This document shows positions 1 to 5,782 of a stretch of 5,782 nucleotides of DNA, piece after piece. A model generated the notes under the pieces. That model did not search any database, was not told where the DNA came from, and saw nothing but the letters and a program-made list of their open reading frames with translations. Every line of letters starts with the position of its first letter. Position 1 is the stretch's first letter. The DNA comes from Sandaracinaceae bacterium. Its GTDB lineage: Bacteria; Myxococcota_A; Polyangia; Polyangiales; JAFGIB01. The stretch covers positions 1 through 5,782 of the forward strand of contig JADGRG010000621.1 of NCBI GenBank assembly GCA_017881145.1, read 5' to 3'. The translations under genes and the position numbers were made by a program.

Positions 1-1347
1 CAGGCCGAGCGTCGAGATGACGGGATAAGAGTAGAGCGCAGGCATGGTCGCAGGGCCACGTCGCGCAAGCGTAGCGACATCCAGCGTCACGCTCTCGCCC
101 TGGGGCGCCAGTCCATCGTGGGGTGAATCGATCAGCACTACGTGTCGATCGAGAAAAGGCACGACGTCCTTGAGCGCTTCGAGCACGCTGCTGCGGACGC
201 CGCCGAGAAAGCCGGGCTCGTCTTCTACTTTGCGCGAAGGCAGGAGCGCCTCGACCCCGAGCACCATGAGTCCGGCTCCGAGCGGCTCGACGTGAACGCG
301 CACTTGCCCGCCGACCCGAGCCGCCAGCGCTGCTTCGCGCACCAGGTATAGGTGGCTCGCCATGCCTGCAGGCAAGCCTTCGGAGCGCAGCACGACGTTT
401 AGCGTGTACCGGTAGTGACGCAAGAGAGGCTCACCGACGCGTTCGAAGAGCGTCTCGAAGGCGGCTCGCTCCGGCAGCAGGCGCAAGAGCGCTGACACGT
501 CGGTGCCCACGACCACGAAACCGCAGGTGATCTCTTCGCCGCTGCCGAAGAGACGAACGCCCGTCGCCTGTCCGCGGTGCAGCAGCAGCTCGCTGGCGCG
601 CTCGTCGAAGCGGACTTGGCCGCTGTGCGCTTGGACTTTCTTCGCGAGCAGTTCTTGGAGGCCGGAAAAACCCGACGCAAAAGCCAGCGCACCACGTCGG
701 CAATTGCCGTAGAGCCGGAGCATTCGAAGTGCAGAGAGGTGGTCGGGATCGACATCCCCTTCGAAGTGAGCGGGCAAACGTGCCGCGACGCGGAAAGGGT
801 GGTCGTCCGGGAACTCTCCGAGCAGATCGTCCTGGGCGCTTTCGTGCGGCAGATCGAGCGCCTTCTTGGCGCGCGCGAAACGTTGGCGCTCCAGGAACGT
901 TTCGGGCGGCAGGACTAAATCGCGCGCCAGCATGGCGTCGAGGCTCTGGTCGACGCGCGCGATCTGCCGATGGAAGTCGTCGATTGGGCGCTTCACTTCG
1001 GGAAACTCACGCTCCATTTCGCGCGCCAGGCTCGCGTCGTCTTGGCAGATGTCGAAGCGGTGGCCGGGCAGCGCGACTTGAAACGCGGGCCGCACCGCGC
1101 GTGCGAGCCGGCGCACGCTTTGGCCGAGTCCGAGCTCCGGGAAGATGCGCTGGCTCACCGGTGACTGACCGAACACGCATTGAAACGGACGGCGCGGCAG
1201 CGTGTATGGGCCGACTTTGTAGCTCGGGCTCGGCTCACCCTGGCCCAGCACTAGCACGCGAAAACCACGTTTTGCGAGCAACGCCCCGCAGGTGAGCGGC
1301 GCGAGATCTGCGCCGAGCACCACCACGTCGTAGTAACTTGCGCTCAC
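1..1347 (-). CDS. FAD-dependent oxidoreductase-like protein (phytoene-desaturase-like), C-terminus beyond window
   Basis: An open frame of 449 codons runs from a GTG at 1347 to the window edge with no stop, so the 3' end is missing. The N-terminus has the beta-alpha-beta pattern of an FAD/NAD(P)-binding Rossmann fold (DVVVLGADLAPLTCG, residues 7-21, then AKRGFRVLVLG to residue 35), as in phytoene desaturase/amine oxidase-like flavoproteins. The usual GxGxxG reads G12-x-D14-x-x-P17, and the acidic residue that normally ends strand 2 is Gly35, so the site is degenerate. Around residues 221-265 a segment resembles the family's substrate/cap region (SGFSGLQELLAKKV, then a G-x-V-strand and FVVVGTD). 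The C-terminal FAD motif would lie outside the window. The GTG overlaps the purN stop (GTGA, 1344-1347) and has no clear Shine-Dalgarno, which suggests translational coupling. Substrate and reaction are unknown. Family placement is moderate, activity uncertain. Confidence 0.72.
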   Translation of the reverse strand, partial: MSASYYDVVVLGADLAPLTCGALLAKRGFRVLVLGQGEPSPSYKVGPYTLPRRPFQCVFGQSPVSQRIFPELGLGQSVRRLARAVRPAFQVALPGHRFDICQDDASLAREMEREFPEVKRPIDDFHRQIARVDQSLDAMLARDLVLPPETFLERQRFARAKKALDLPHESAQDDLLGEFPDDHPFRVAARLPAHFEGDVDPDHLSALRMLRLYGNCRRGALAFASGFSGLQELLAKKVQAHSGQVRFDERASELLLHRGQATGVRLFGSGEEITCGFVVVGTDVSALLRLLPERAAFETLFERVGEPLLRHYRYTLNVVLRSEGLPAGMASHLYLVREAALAARVGGQVRVHVEPLGAGLMVLGVEALLPSRKVEDEPGFLGGVRSSVLEALKDVVPFLDRHVVLIDSPHDGLAPQGESVTLDVATLARRGPATMPALYSYPVISTLGL

Positions 1348-2003
1348 GTCGGCCCGTCGCGGAAGAGCGGCGCAAACAAGATCGTTCCGTCGTCGCTCGC
1401 GCCGGACATGCGCACTTGCGCACCGAGCGTCACGACGCCGCGAGCGATGGCATCGACCACGCGCGGGAAGAGCTGGTGCTCGGCGTGCTGGATGCGCTCG
1501 TGCAGCGTGTCGTTCGTGTCGTCCGGCAACACGCGCACCACCGCTTGCGCGATGATCGGGCCGGTGTCGACGCCAGCATCCACCACGTGGACCGTGCAAC
1601 CAGTGACGCGCACGCCGGCAGCCAGCGCTTGCTCTGGCCCGTTGGTGCCTGGGAAGAGCGGCAAGAGTGCCGGATGCACGTTGATCACGCGGTGTGCAAA
1701 GCGGTCCAGAAACGCCGCGCCCACCACGCGCATGAATCCGGCAAGCACCACCAGGTCAGGCATGAAATCTGCGACCTTGGCAGCAAGTGCGGCGTCCCAC
1801 GCACTGCGGTCAGGATAGTCCCGCACGCTCACCACGGAGCTTGGTAGGCCGTGCTCGGCGGCGAAGGTGAGCCCCTGTGCCGACGCGCGATCGCTGATGA
1901 CCGCGACGATGCTCCCCGCGCAGGTTCCGCGCTCAATGGCTTCTTGGATCGCGCGAAGGTTCGAGCCCTTGCCCGAGATCAGCACTGCCAGCCGGAAGCT
2001 CAT
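1344..2003 (-). CDS. purN: Phosphoribosylglycinamide formyltransferase (GAR transformylase)
   Basis: This enzyme transfers a formyl group from 10-formyltetrahydrofolate to glycinamide ribonucleotide, the third step of cytoplasmic de novo purine synthesis. The 219-residue length is close to the family norm (E. coli about 212). Recognisable motifs are the phosphate-binding loop ISGKGSNL (9-16), the strand VVLAGFMRVV (85-94), the catalytic INVHPALLP (107-115) and VDAGVDTGPII (141-151). The catalytic triad known from E. coli (Asn106, His108, Asp144) corresponds to Asn108, His110 and Asp146, all present. The ATG start at 2003 is supported by GGAG five bases upstream and by the N-terminus matching the first beta strand of the family. 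The gene lies 16 bases after purM and overlaps the next gene by four bases, so it is probably in one transcript with both. The C-terminal tail after residue 195 is slightly longer than in E. coli. Confidence 0.97.
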   Translation of the reverse strand: MSFRLAVLISGKGSNLRAIQEAIERGTCAGSIVAVISDRASAQGLTFAAEHGLPSSVVSVRDYPDRSAWDAALAAKVADFMPDLVVLAGFMRVVGAAFLDRFAHRVINVHPALLPLFPGTNGPEQALAAGVRVTGCTVHVVDAGVDTGPIIAQAVVRVLPDDTNDTLHERIQHAEHQLFPRVVDAIARGVVTLGAQVRMSGASDDGTILFAPLFRDGPT

Positions 2004-2008
2004 GGGTT

Positions 2009-2012
2009 CTCC
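2009..2012 (-). promoter_or_regulatory. Shine-Dalgarno site of purN
   Basis: Read on the minus strand, the short gap between purM and purN contains GGAG, followed by five bases and the ATG at 2003. It is the clearest ribosome binding site on this strand and supports that start. The gap is too short to hold a promoter of its own, so purN is expected to be read from the purM transcript. Confidence 0.6.
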
Positions 2013-2019
2013 GTCTCTG

Positions 2020-3063
2020 TCACACGAAGCTGATCAGGTGATCCTCGTCGACGCCGGGGCGCTTGACGACCACGCCCACGCGGCGCACAGGCTCGCCCGC
2101 AGCTGCCAGCGCTGTCAGCACTGCATCGGCTCGACTCGCTTCGACGATCACCACCAGGCCGAGGCCCATGTTGAAGGTCCGGCGCATCTCGCCGAGCTCC
2201 ACGTCGCCCAAGCGCTGAACCAGCTGCAGGACGGGTGGCACGCTCCACAGCTTGGCGTCTAGGTCGACGCCCAAGGCCGCGGGCAAGATGCGCGGCACAT
2301 TGCCGGGCAGACCGCCACCGGTGATGTGACAGAAGCCATGCACGCCCCCAGCCTGCAGCGCGGCGGCTGCGGCGCGAGCGTAGATCGGCGTGGGACGCAG
2401 CAGCGCCTCCGCCAGCGTTTCGTTGAGGCCGTCGGCGCGCTCGCCGAGCTGAAGCTTGGCGTGTTCCAGCAGCACCTTGCGTGCGAGCGAGTAGCCGTTG
2501 CTGTGCAGGCCGTTGCTTTCGAGGCCGAGCACGACGTTGCCGGCTTCGATGTGCTCACCGGTGACGAGCAGAGAGCGATCCACGACGCCCACTGCGAAGC
2601 CGGCCAAGTCGTATTCTCCGGGCGCATACATGCCGGGCAGCTCGGCGGTCTCACCACCCAGGAGCGCGCATCCGGCCTGTTTGCAGCCATCGGCGATGCC
2701 GCGGATCACGCTGGTCGCGCGTTCGACATCGAGCGCGGCCGTCGCGAAGTAGTCGAGGAAGAAGAGCGGCTGGGCACCGGTCGTGATCACGTCGTTGACG
2801 CACATCGCTACCAGATCGATGCCGATGGTGTCGTGCCGGTCCGCCGCAAACGCGACCTTCAGCTTGGTGCCGACGCCATCTGTCCCCGAGACCAGCACAG
2901 GCTCGCGCAGGCCTCCCGGCAACCCGCAGAGCGCTGCGAAGCCGCCGATACCGGCGATCACTTCGGGGCGCATCGTCGCCTTGGCAAAAGGTTTGATTCG
3001 TTCGACGAGCTCATCGCCAGCATCGATATCGACGCCAGCGCCGCGATAGGTCAGGGACGCCAC
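2020..3063 (-). CDS. purM: Phosphoribosylformylglycinamidine cyclo-ligase (AIR synthetase)
   Basis: PurM closes the imidazole ring: ATP-dependent conversion of formylglycinamidine ribonucleotide to aminoimidazole ribonucleotide, the fifth step of purine synthesis. The 347-residue length matches the family (E. coli 345). Family motifs appear in order: LTYRGAGVDIDAGDELV (4-20), SGTDGVGTKLK (59-69), GIDLVAMCVNDVITTGAQP (81-99), LLGGETAELPGMY (134-146), LESNGLHSNGYSLAR (181-195), HITGGGLPGNVPRI (246-259) and FNMGLGL (297-303). The start is GTG at 3063. An in-frame TAG at 3075-3073, four codons upstream, rules out a longer protein, and the N-terminal alignment fits the family. No good Shine-Dalgarno is visible before it. 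The gene follows the PEGA-protein gene by 51 bases and precedes purN by 16, the classic purMN order. I see no missing active-site motif. Confidence 0.97.
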   Translation of the reverse strand: MASLTYRGAGVDIDAGDELVERIKPFAKATMRPEVIAGIGGFAALCGLPGGLREPVLVSGTDGVGTKLKVAFAADRHDTIGIDLVAMCVNDVITTGAQPLFFLDYFATAALDVERATSVIRGIADGCKQAGCALLGGETAELPGMYAPGEYDLAGFAVGVVDRSLLVTGEHIEAGNVVLGLESNGLHSNGYSLARKVLLEHAKLQLGERADGLNETLAEALLRPTPIYARAAAAALQAGGVHGFCHITGGGLPGNVPRILPAALGVDLDAKLWSVPPVLQLVQRLGDVELGEMRRTFNMGLGLVVIVEASRADAVLTALAAAGEPVRRVGVVVKRPGVDEDHLISFV

Positions 3064-3081
3064 GCGCGCAAGCTAGCCAAG

Positions 3082-3096
3082 GACCCCGAATGGGTC
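3082..3096. other. Small inverted repeat in the gap before purM
   Basis: In the 51-base gap between the PEGA gene and purM, GACCC and GGGTC face each other across a five-base loop (CGAAT). No T-run follows on the minus strand, so it is not a convincing intrinsic terminator. It could be a weak processing or attenuation hairpin, or chance in GC-rich DNA. Confidence 0.25.
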
Positions 3097-3114
3097 AACG
3101 CCGCCCTGCACCGA

Positions 3115-4266
3115 TCAGTAGGGGCTGTCCGCCACGAAGCCGGCGCCTTGGCTTTTTGCCGGCTTGGGACGGCTGGCTCGGGCGGTCGGAGGCGGTGCCC
3201 GGTGTGCGACGGGCCGGATGCGGGCTTCGGCGCGTGCGATGGTCGGTCGCGTCGGCGTCGGCGGCGCGTGGGTCACCGCGCGGGCCAACACGCGGGTCAA
3301 CACCAACGAGATGCGTTCTTCGCGCGCGAGGCTGATGGTGCGTTGGGCCGGCTCATGGCCCGGCGCGCGAGCTTCCAGCTGATAGGTGCCAGCCAGGGGC
3401 AGCCGCGCGTCGAAGGGATTCGTAACAGCTGCCCCGTTGAGCAAGAGCGTCGCCTGTCGTGGCTCCGTCGCGACTCGCAGGCGCACGGTCTTGGGCGGTG
3501 CGGGCGCATTCCGGGCCAGGGCCGCCGCAGGGGCAGGGCTCGATGGCGTAGGTTCCGGGGCCTTCACCTCGGCGACAGCCACGGGTTGGGGGGGCGCGCT
3601 CGGTGCGGTCGTAGCTTGTGGTGCTGGTGCGGCGGGGTTCTGCGTTGGAGGTGGTGCTTGCGGCGTCGCGGCCGGTGCTGGCTGCTGCGCGGTCGATGCG
3701 GTCGGTGCTGTCGGCGCCGCCGTCGGCGGCACTGGGACTTTGCTGGAGCTGGCCACCGCGAAATACACCAGCACCAAGAACCCGAGGACAGACCCGCCGA
3801 CCCAGAGCTGTGCGCGCTTGCGGCTGCGTGCCAGTGGTAGGGTCAGAGGCTCTTCGTGAGACTCCGCGGCTCTTGCGGGCATGGACGCAGGCAGCGGTGA
3901 AGGCAGTTTCTGGGGCCGGGGCGAAGGGCGGGCGGAAGGCACTGTCGCCGTTGTCGCAGCCACCGGTGGTTGCCAGGATGGGCGGAAATTCGCCGCGAAG
4001 CGATCCGCCTCGGCGGCGTCGAGATCGATCGCGGCTTGCAGCCGCTCCTGCGCTGCGGCGGCCCGTGAGGCTCCTGAGGCCCCTGGTGGCCTGCTTGGCG
4101 TGGTGTCGCTGATCGATGGGTCGATGATGATGCTTGGCAACGCACCATCAGCCGCAGCCGGCTCGCCAGCCACCGGGGCCAGGGCAATCATTGGCCTACC
4201 GGGCGACGTGGTGGCTCGTGGCTCCCCGTCGGCGCTCTTGGATTGCAGCTCACTCTCCCTCGTCAC
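3115..4266 (-). CDS. Single-pass membrane protein with C-terminal PEGA-like domain
   Basis: With the GTG start at 4266 the protein has 383 residues. Order: a polar, disordered N-terminal part with a short Ala/Glu-rich helix near residues 67-93; a basic patch (RSRKRA) then a hydrophobic transmembrane segment at about 153-173; an Ala/Pro/Thr/Gln-rich linker at about 174-258; a PEGA-like beta domain at about 259-325 (TVRLRVATEPRQATLLLNG, then LPLAGTYQLEARAPGHEP and a closing strand ISLVLTR); and a basic Pro-rich tail. Basic residues before the membrane segment suggest a cytoplasmic N-terminus and an exported PEGA domain. PEGA domains occur in surface and kinase-associated proteins, especially in Myxococcota, with unclear biochemical roles. 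The start is uncertain: a TTG at 4320 sits one codon after an in-frame TAA, and an ATG at 4191 is also possible. No kinase domain is present. The exact function is unknown. Confidence 0.82.
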   Translation of the reverse strand: MTRESELQSKSADGEPRATTSPGRPMIALAPVAGEPAAADGALPSIIIDPSISDTTPSRPPGASGASRAAAAQERLQAAIDLDAAEADRFAANFRPSWQPPVAATTATVPSARPSPRPQKLPSPLPASMPARAAESHEEPLTLPLARSRKRAQLWVGGSVLGFLVLVYFAVASSSKVPVPPTAAPTAPTASTAQQPAPAATPQAPPPTQNPAAPAPQATTAPSAPPQPVAVAEVKAPEPTPSSPAPAAALARNAPAPPKTVRLRVATEPRQATLLLNGAAVTNPFDARLPLAGTYQLEARAPGHEPAQRTISLAREERISLVLTRVLARAVTHAPPTPTRPTIARAEARIRPVAHRAPPPTARASRPKPAKSQGAGFVADSPY

Positions 4267-4276
4267 AATGACGGCA

Positions 4277-4304
4277 GTGTTACGCACCCTGGCAGGCCGG
4301 TCAA
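4277..4304 (-). promoter_or_regulatory. Possible sigma70-type promoter before the PEGA gene
   Basis: On the minus strand TTGACC (4304-4299) is separated by 16 bases from TAACAC (4282-4277). The first hexamer matches the -35 consensus at five of six positions. The second is a poor -10, with three of six. The expected transcript start falls near 4270, only a few bases before the GTG at 4266, so that start would be nearly leaderless. The alternative is use of the downstream ATG at 4191. The element would also argue against the TTG at 4320. It was found by eye and is tentative in GC-rich DNA. Confidence 0.3.
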
Positions 4305-4347
4305 AGGGCAGCGCGTGCAAGGCTTACACACTGCGCAGGCCGCTTCA

Positions 4348-4764
4348 CTATGTTCCACCCTCGAGCTCCGGCAGTCTGCTCAGCATCGTGGTCGCGACCG
4401 ACACCGAAGTCTTGAGCAGGTCTGCGAACTCCTCGTAGTCGAGGCCGGGCAGGGGCCGGACCGCGCGCAGGTAGACCCAGTCGAGCTGCTCGTCGATCGC
4501 GAACGCGCACGATCCGGTAGAGAGGAAGTTCAGCTCGAGCAGCTTTCGATACAGGCGCTGCTTGTTCACACTGGGCACGCGGCCCATGCGCACCAGGATG
4601 AGCAGCACCCCTTGTTCGACCAAGGTGTTTATGCCGATGATCAACGAACCATGCCGGACGTCGGTATAACCGTCGGCGTCCAGTGGATCCAAGGTCGCAG
4701 AGACGGCCTCGCCGAAGCGGCGGAGGTAGTCGTTGACCATCTCGATCGGGTCGCGGTAGACCAT
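4348..4764 (-). CDS. YbjN/CesT-fold small protein (type III secretion chaperone-like)
   Basis: This 138-residue soluble protein has no signal peptide or membrane segment. Its pattern fits the YbjN / Tir-chaperone (CesT) fold: an N-terminal helix (PIEMVNDYLRRFGEAV, 6-21), strands around GSLIIGI (39-45) and GVLLILVRMGRVP (52-64), the helix KQRLYRKLLELNF (68-80), strands SCAFAIDEQLDWVYLRAVRPL (85-105, quoted with its edges approximate) and a C-terminal helix LDYEEFADLLKTSV (108-121). The LYRKLLELNF block followed by a beta hairpin is the most diagnostic part. Family members bind partner proteins or are stress-related with unclear roles, so the partner here is unknown. The ATG at 4764 has only a weak GGA about six bases upstream; Met9 is an alternative. 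It is divergent from the amidase gene and lies 81 bases before the PEGA gene. No type III secretion genes are visible nearby. Confidence 0.8.
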   Translation of the reverse strand: MVYRDPIEMVNDYLRRFGEAVSATLDPLDADGYTDVRHGSLIIGINTLVEQGVLLILVRMGRVPSVNKQRLYRKLLELNFLSTGSCAFAIDEQLDWVYLRAVRPLPGLDYEEFADLLKTSVSVATTMLSRLPELEGGT

Positions 4765-4820
4765 TGAATTCCGCAGGGACGCGGCGGGGGTTGGTCACGA
4801 CGCTACGGTCTCTTCGAGTT

Positions 4821-4825
4821 GGGAG
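4821..4825 (+). promoter_or_regulatory. Shine-Dalgarno site deciding the amidase start
   Basis: GGGAG lies four bases before a TTG at 4830, which is in frame with the amidase and directly precedes its hydrophobic signal sequence. This favours TTG 4830. The spacing is slightly short, and an in-frame TTG at 4791 preceded by a G-rich run remains possible. Confidence 0.45.
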
Positions 4826-4829
4826 CAAG

Positions 4830-5782
4830 TTGCGGGCACTGGGAGCGCTGACACTCTGCGTGATCGTGATCGTGGTCACGGCGGCCGCATGCCAACCCGC
4901 TGCGACGCCGCAGCCTGGAGAACAAGCGGCCGCGTTGCCCGCTCCGCGCTTGCCCGACGATCGCGAGCTCTACGCCAGTGCGGCGTCCGTAGCTCCGACC
5001 CCCGCGGCCAGCTCTGACGAAGCCGCGTTTGCGGCGGCGCGCGCGGAACCGAGCGGAGCCACGCTGCAGACGATCACTGTCTATGGCAGCCCACACAGCG
5101 CGCAGGCAGCCGGCCAGCCGGTGCGCGTCGTGCTGGGCTTCGATGGCGTCGCGGCGTTCCGTCGGGGTGAGCTCCCGGCCGCCGACGGCTTGCCGCGCCG
5201 CGTGTTCCTCGACCTCGACGGTGCGCGCGTCGCAGCTTCCATCCGCTCACTGCTCAGCGTCGGCGCTGGCGGGCTCTCGCGCATTCGCGCCTTCCCGCTC
5301 TCCGCCACGACCACGCGCCTGTCGTTCGATGTCGACGCCAACGCTGTCTACCGACTCTTCCTCCTCATGCACCCCTACCGTGTGATCATGGATTTCCGCG
5401 AGGTCGTGGCGTCGCCCGCAGCACAGCCTAGCGGGTTGCGCACCGTGGTGCTCGATCCCGGTCACGGCGGCGCGCGGGACGGAGCGCGAGGACCCAACGG
5501 ACTCGAGGAATCCTCCGTCGTGCTCTCGCTCGCCAAGCGGGTCAAACGGGTGTTGGCGCGCAAGCTGCCAGCCACCCGTGTCGTGCTGACGCGCGATGCC
5601 GATCGAACGGTGACCTTGGAAGAGCGCTCGGCGATCGCCAACAGTCTGGATGCCGACCTCTTCGTGTCGATCCACCTGGATGCATCGCCCTCGCCGAACG
5701 ATCGCGGGGGAGTGTCGACCTACGTGCTCGACACCAGCGACGACGTCCAGGCCCTGCGGCTGGCAGCGCGCGAAAACGAGGC
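4830..5782 (+). CDS. N-acetylmuramoyl-L-alanine amidase (AMIN + Amidase_3), C-terminus beyond window
   Basis: This zinc amidase would cleave the bond between N-acetylmuramic acid and L-alanine of peptidoglycan outside the cytoplasmic membrane. The window holds 317 residues. Residues 1-21 are a hydrophobic export signal ending TAAAC; Cys21 may be lipidated, but Ala rather than Leu at -3 makes the lipobox weak. An Ala/Pro-rich linker (about 22-77) leads to an AMIN-type domain (about 78-191, ending YRVIMDFRE), which targets such amidases to the septum or wall. The Amidase_3 domain begins at VVLDPGHGG. Zinc ligands by family comparison are His212, Glu227 (GLEES) and His282 (SIHLDAS). The TRDADRTVTLEERSAIAN block is typical. 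Asp284 replaces the usual Asn of HxNA, and Ser228 the usual Lys after Glu. The final catalytic Glu is beyond the edge. The start is TTG 4830 (GGGAG upstream), alternatively TTG 4791. The gene is divergent from the YbjN-like gene. Confidence 0.9.
   Translation, partial: MRALGALTLCVIVIVVTAAACQPAATPQPGEQAAALPAPRLPDDRELYASAASVAPTPAASSDEAAFAAARAEPSGATLQTITVYGSPHSAQAAGQPVRVVLGFDGVAAFRRGELPAADGLPRRVFLDLDGARVAASIRSLLSVGAGGLSRIRAFPLSATTTRLSFDVDANAVYRLFLLMHPYRVIMDFREVVASPAAQPSGLRTVVLDPGHGGARDGARGPNGLEESSVVLSLAKRVKRVLARKLPATRVVLTRDADRTVTLEERSAIANSLDADLFVSIHLDASPSPNDRGGVSTYVLDTSDDVQALRLAARENE

Noticed and set aside
399..755. A minus-strand frame of 118 codons and several overlapping plus-strand frames in 1-1300
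   Set aside because: They are out of frame with the continuous 449-codon flavoprotein-like frame, which has a coherent fold pattern. The short frames are Ser/Arg-rich and featureless.
1338..1847. A plus-strand open frame of 169 codons opposite purN
   Set aside because: It is His/Arg-rich with no domain pattern and is fully covered by purN, whose catalytic motifs are intact. It is a shadow frame.
3567..3745. Repetitive Ala/Pro codons that look like a tandem repeat
   Set aside because: No regular repeat unit is present. It is the low-complexity periplasmic linker of the PEGA protein.
2326..3840. A 504-codon open frame on the plus strand, antisense to purM and the PEGA gene
   Set aside because: It lies entirely opposite two well-supported genes, its predicted protein is Arg/Gly-rich with low-complexity runs, and it shows no recognisable domain. 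Long antisense frames are expected in GC-rich DNA with strong third-position bias.
4308..4334. Imperfect hairpin (GCAG/CTGC outer stem) after the YbjN-like gene
   Set aside because: The stem has a bulge and a wobble pair and no T-run follows on the minus strand, so it does not support a terminator.
4301..4879. A minus-strand frame of 192 codons spanning the YbjN-like gene and the divergent region
   Set aside because: It covers the YbjN-like gene in another frame and runs into the amidase signal region; its sequence is Arg/Pro-rich without domain features.

Overview
The window is a high-GC, gene-dense stretch of a bacterial chromosome. It holds six protein-coding genes: five on the minus strand and one divergent gene on the plus strand. 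The composition, the frequent GTG and TTG starts, the PEGA-domain membrane protein with Ala/Pro-rich linkers and the YbjN/CesT-like small protein suggest a Myxococcota-type (deltaproteobacterial) genome. That placement is inference from style and gene content, not from a marker gene. No mobile element, CRISPR array, tRNA or rRNA was seen.

Layout. Reading the minus strand in transcription order (right to left), the genes are a YbjN/CesT-fold small protein (4764-4348), a single-pass membrane protein with a periplasmic PEGA-like domain (about 4266-3115), purM (3063-2020), purN (2003-1344), and a FAD/phytoene-desaturase-like protein (1347 to beyond base 1). The last gene shares four bases with purN. 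On the plus strand, a secreted or lipid-anchored N-acetylmuramoyl-L-alanine amidase (AMIN plus Amidase_3) starts near 4830 and runs off the right edge.

Function. purM and purN are successive cistrons for de novo purine synthesis. PurM makes aminoimidazole ribonucleotide from FGAM (step 5). PurN formylates GAR (step 3). The FAD-like gene is probably translationally coupled to purN, but its role is unknown, and its N-terminal dinucleotide-binding motif is degenerate. The right third looks envelope-related, with the PEGA protein and the peptidoglycan amidase, plus a small cytoplasmic chaperone-like protein. The minus-strand genes are close enough (gaps of 81, 51 and 16 bases, then an overlap) to be partly co-transcribed. 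A promoter-like sequence precedes the PEGA gene.

I found no clear evidence of a new multi-gene system. The best leads are the degenerate Rossmann motif in the purN-coupled protein and the Asp-for-Asn change next to a zinc ligand in the amidase.
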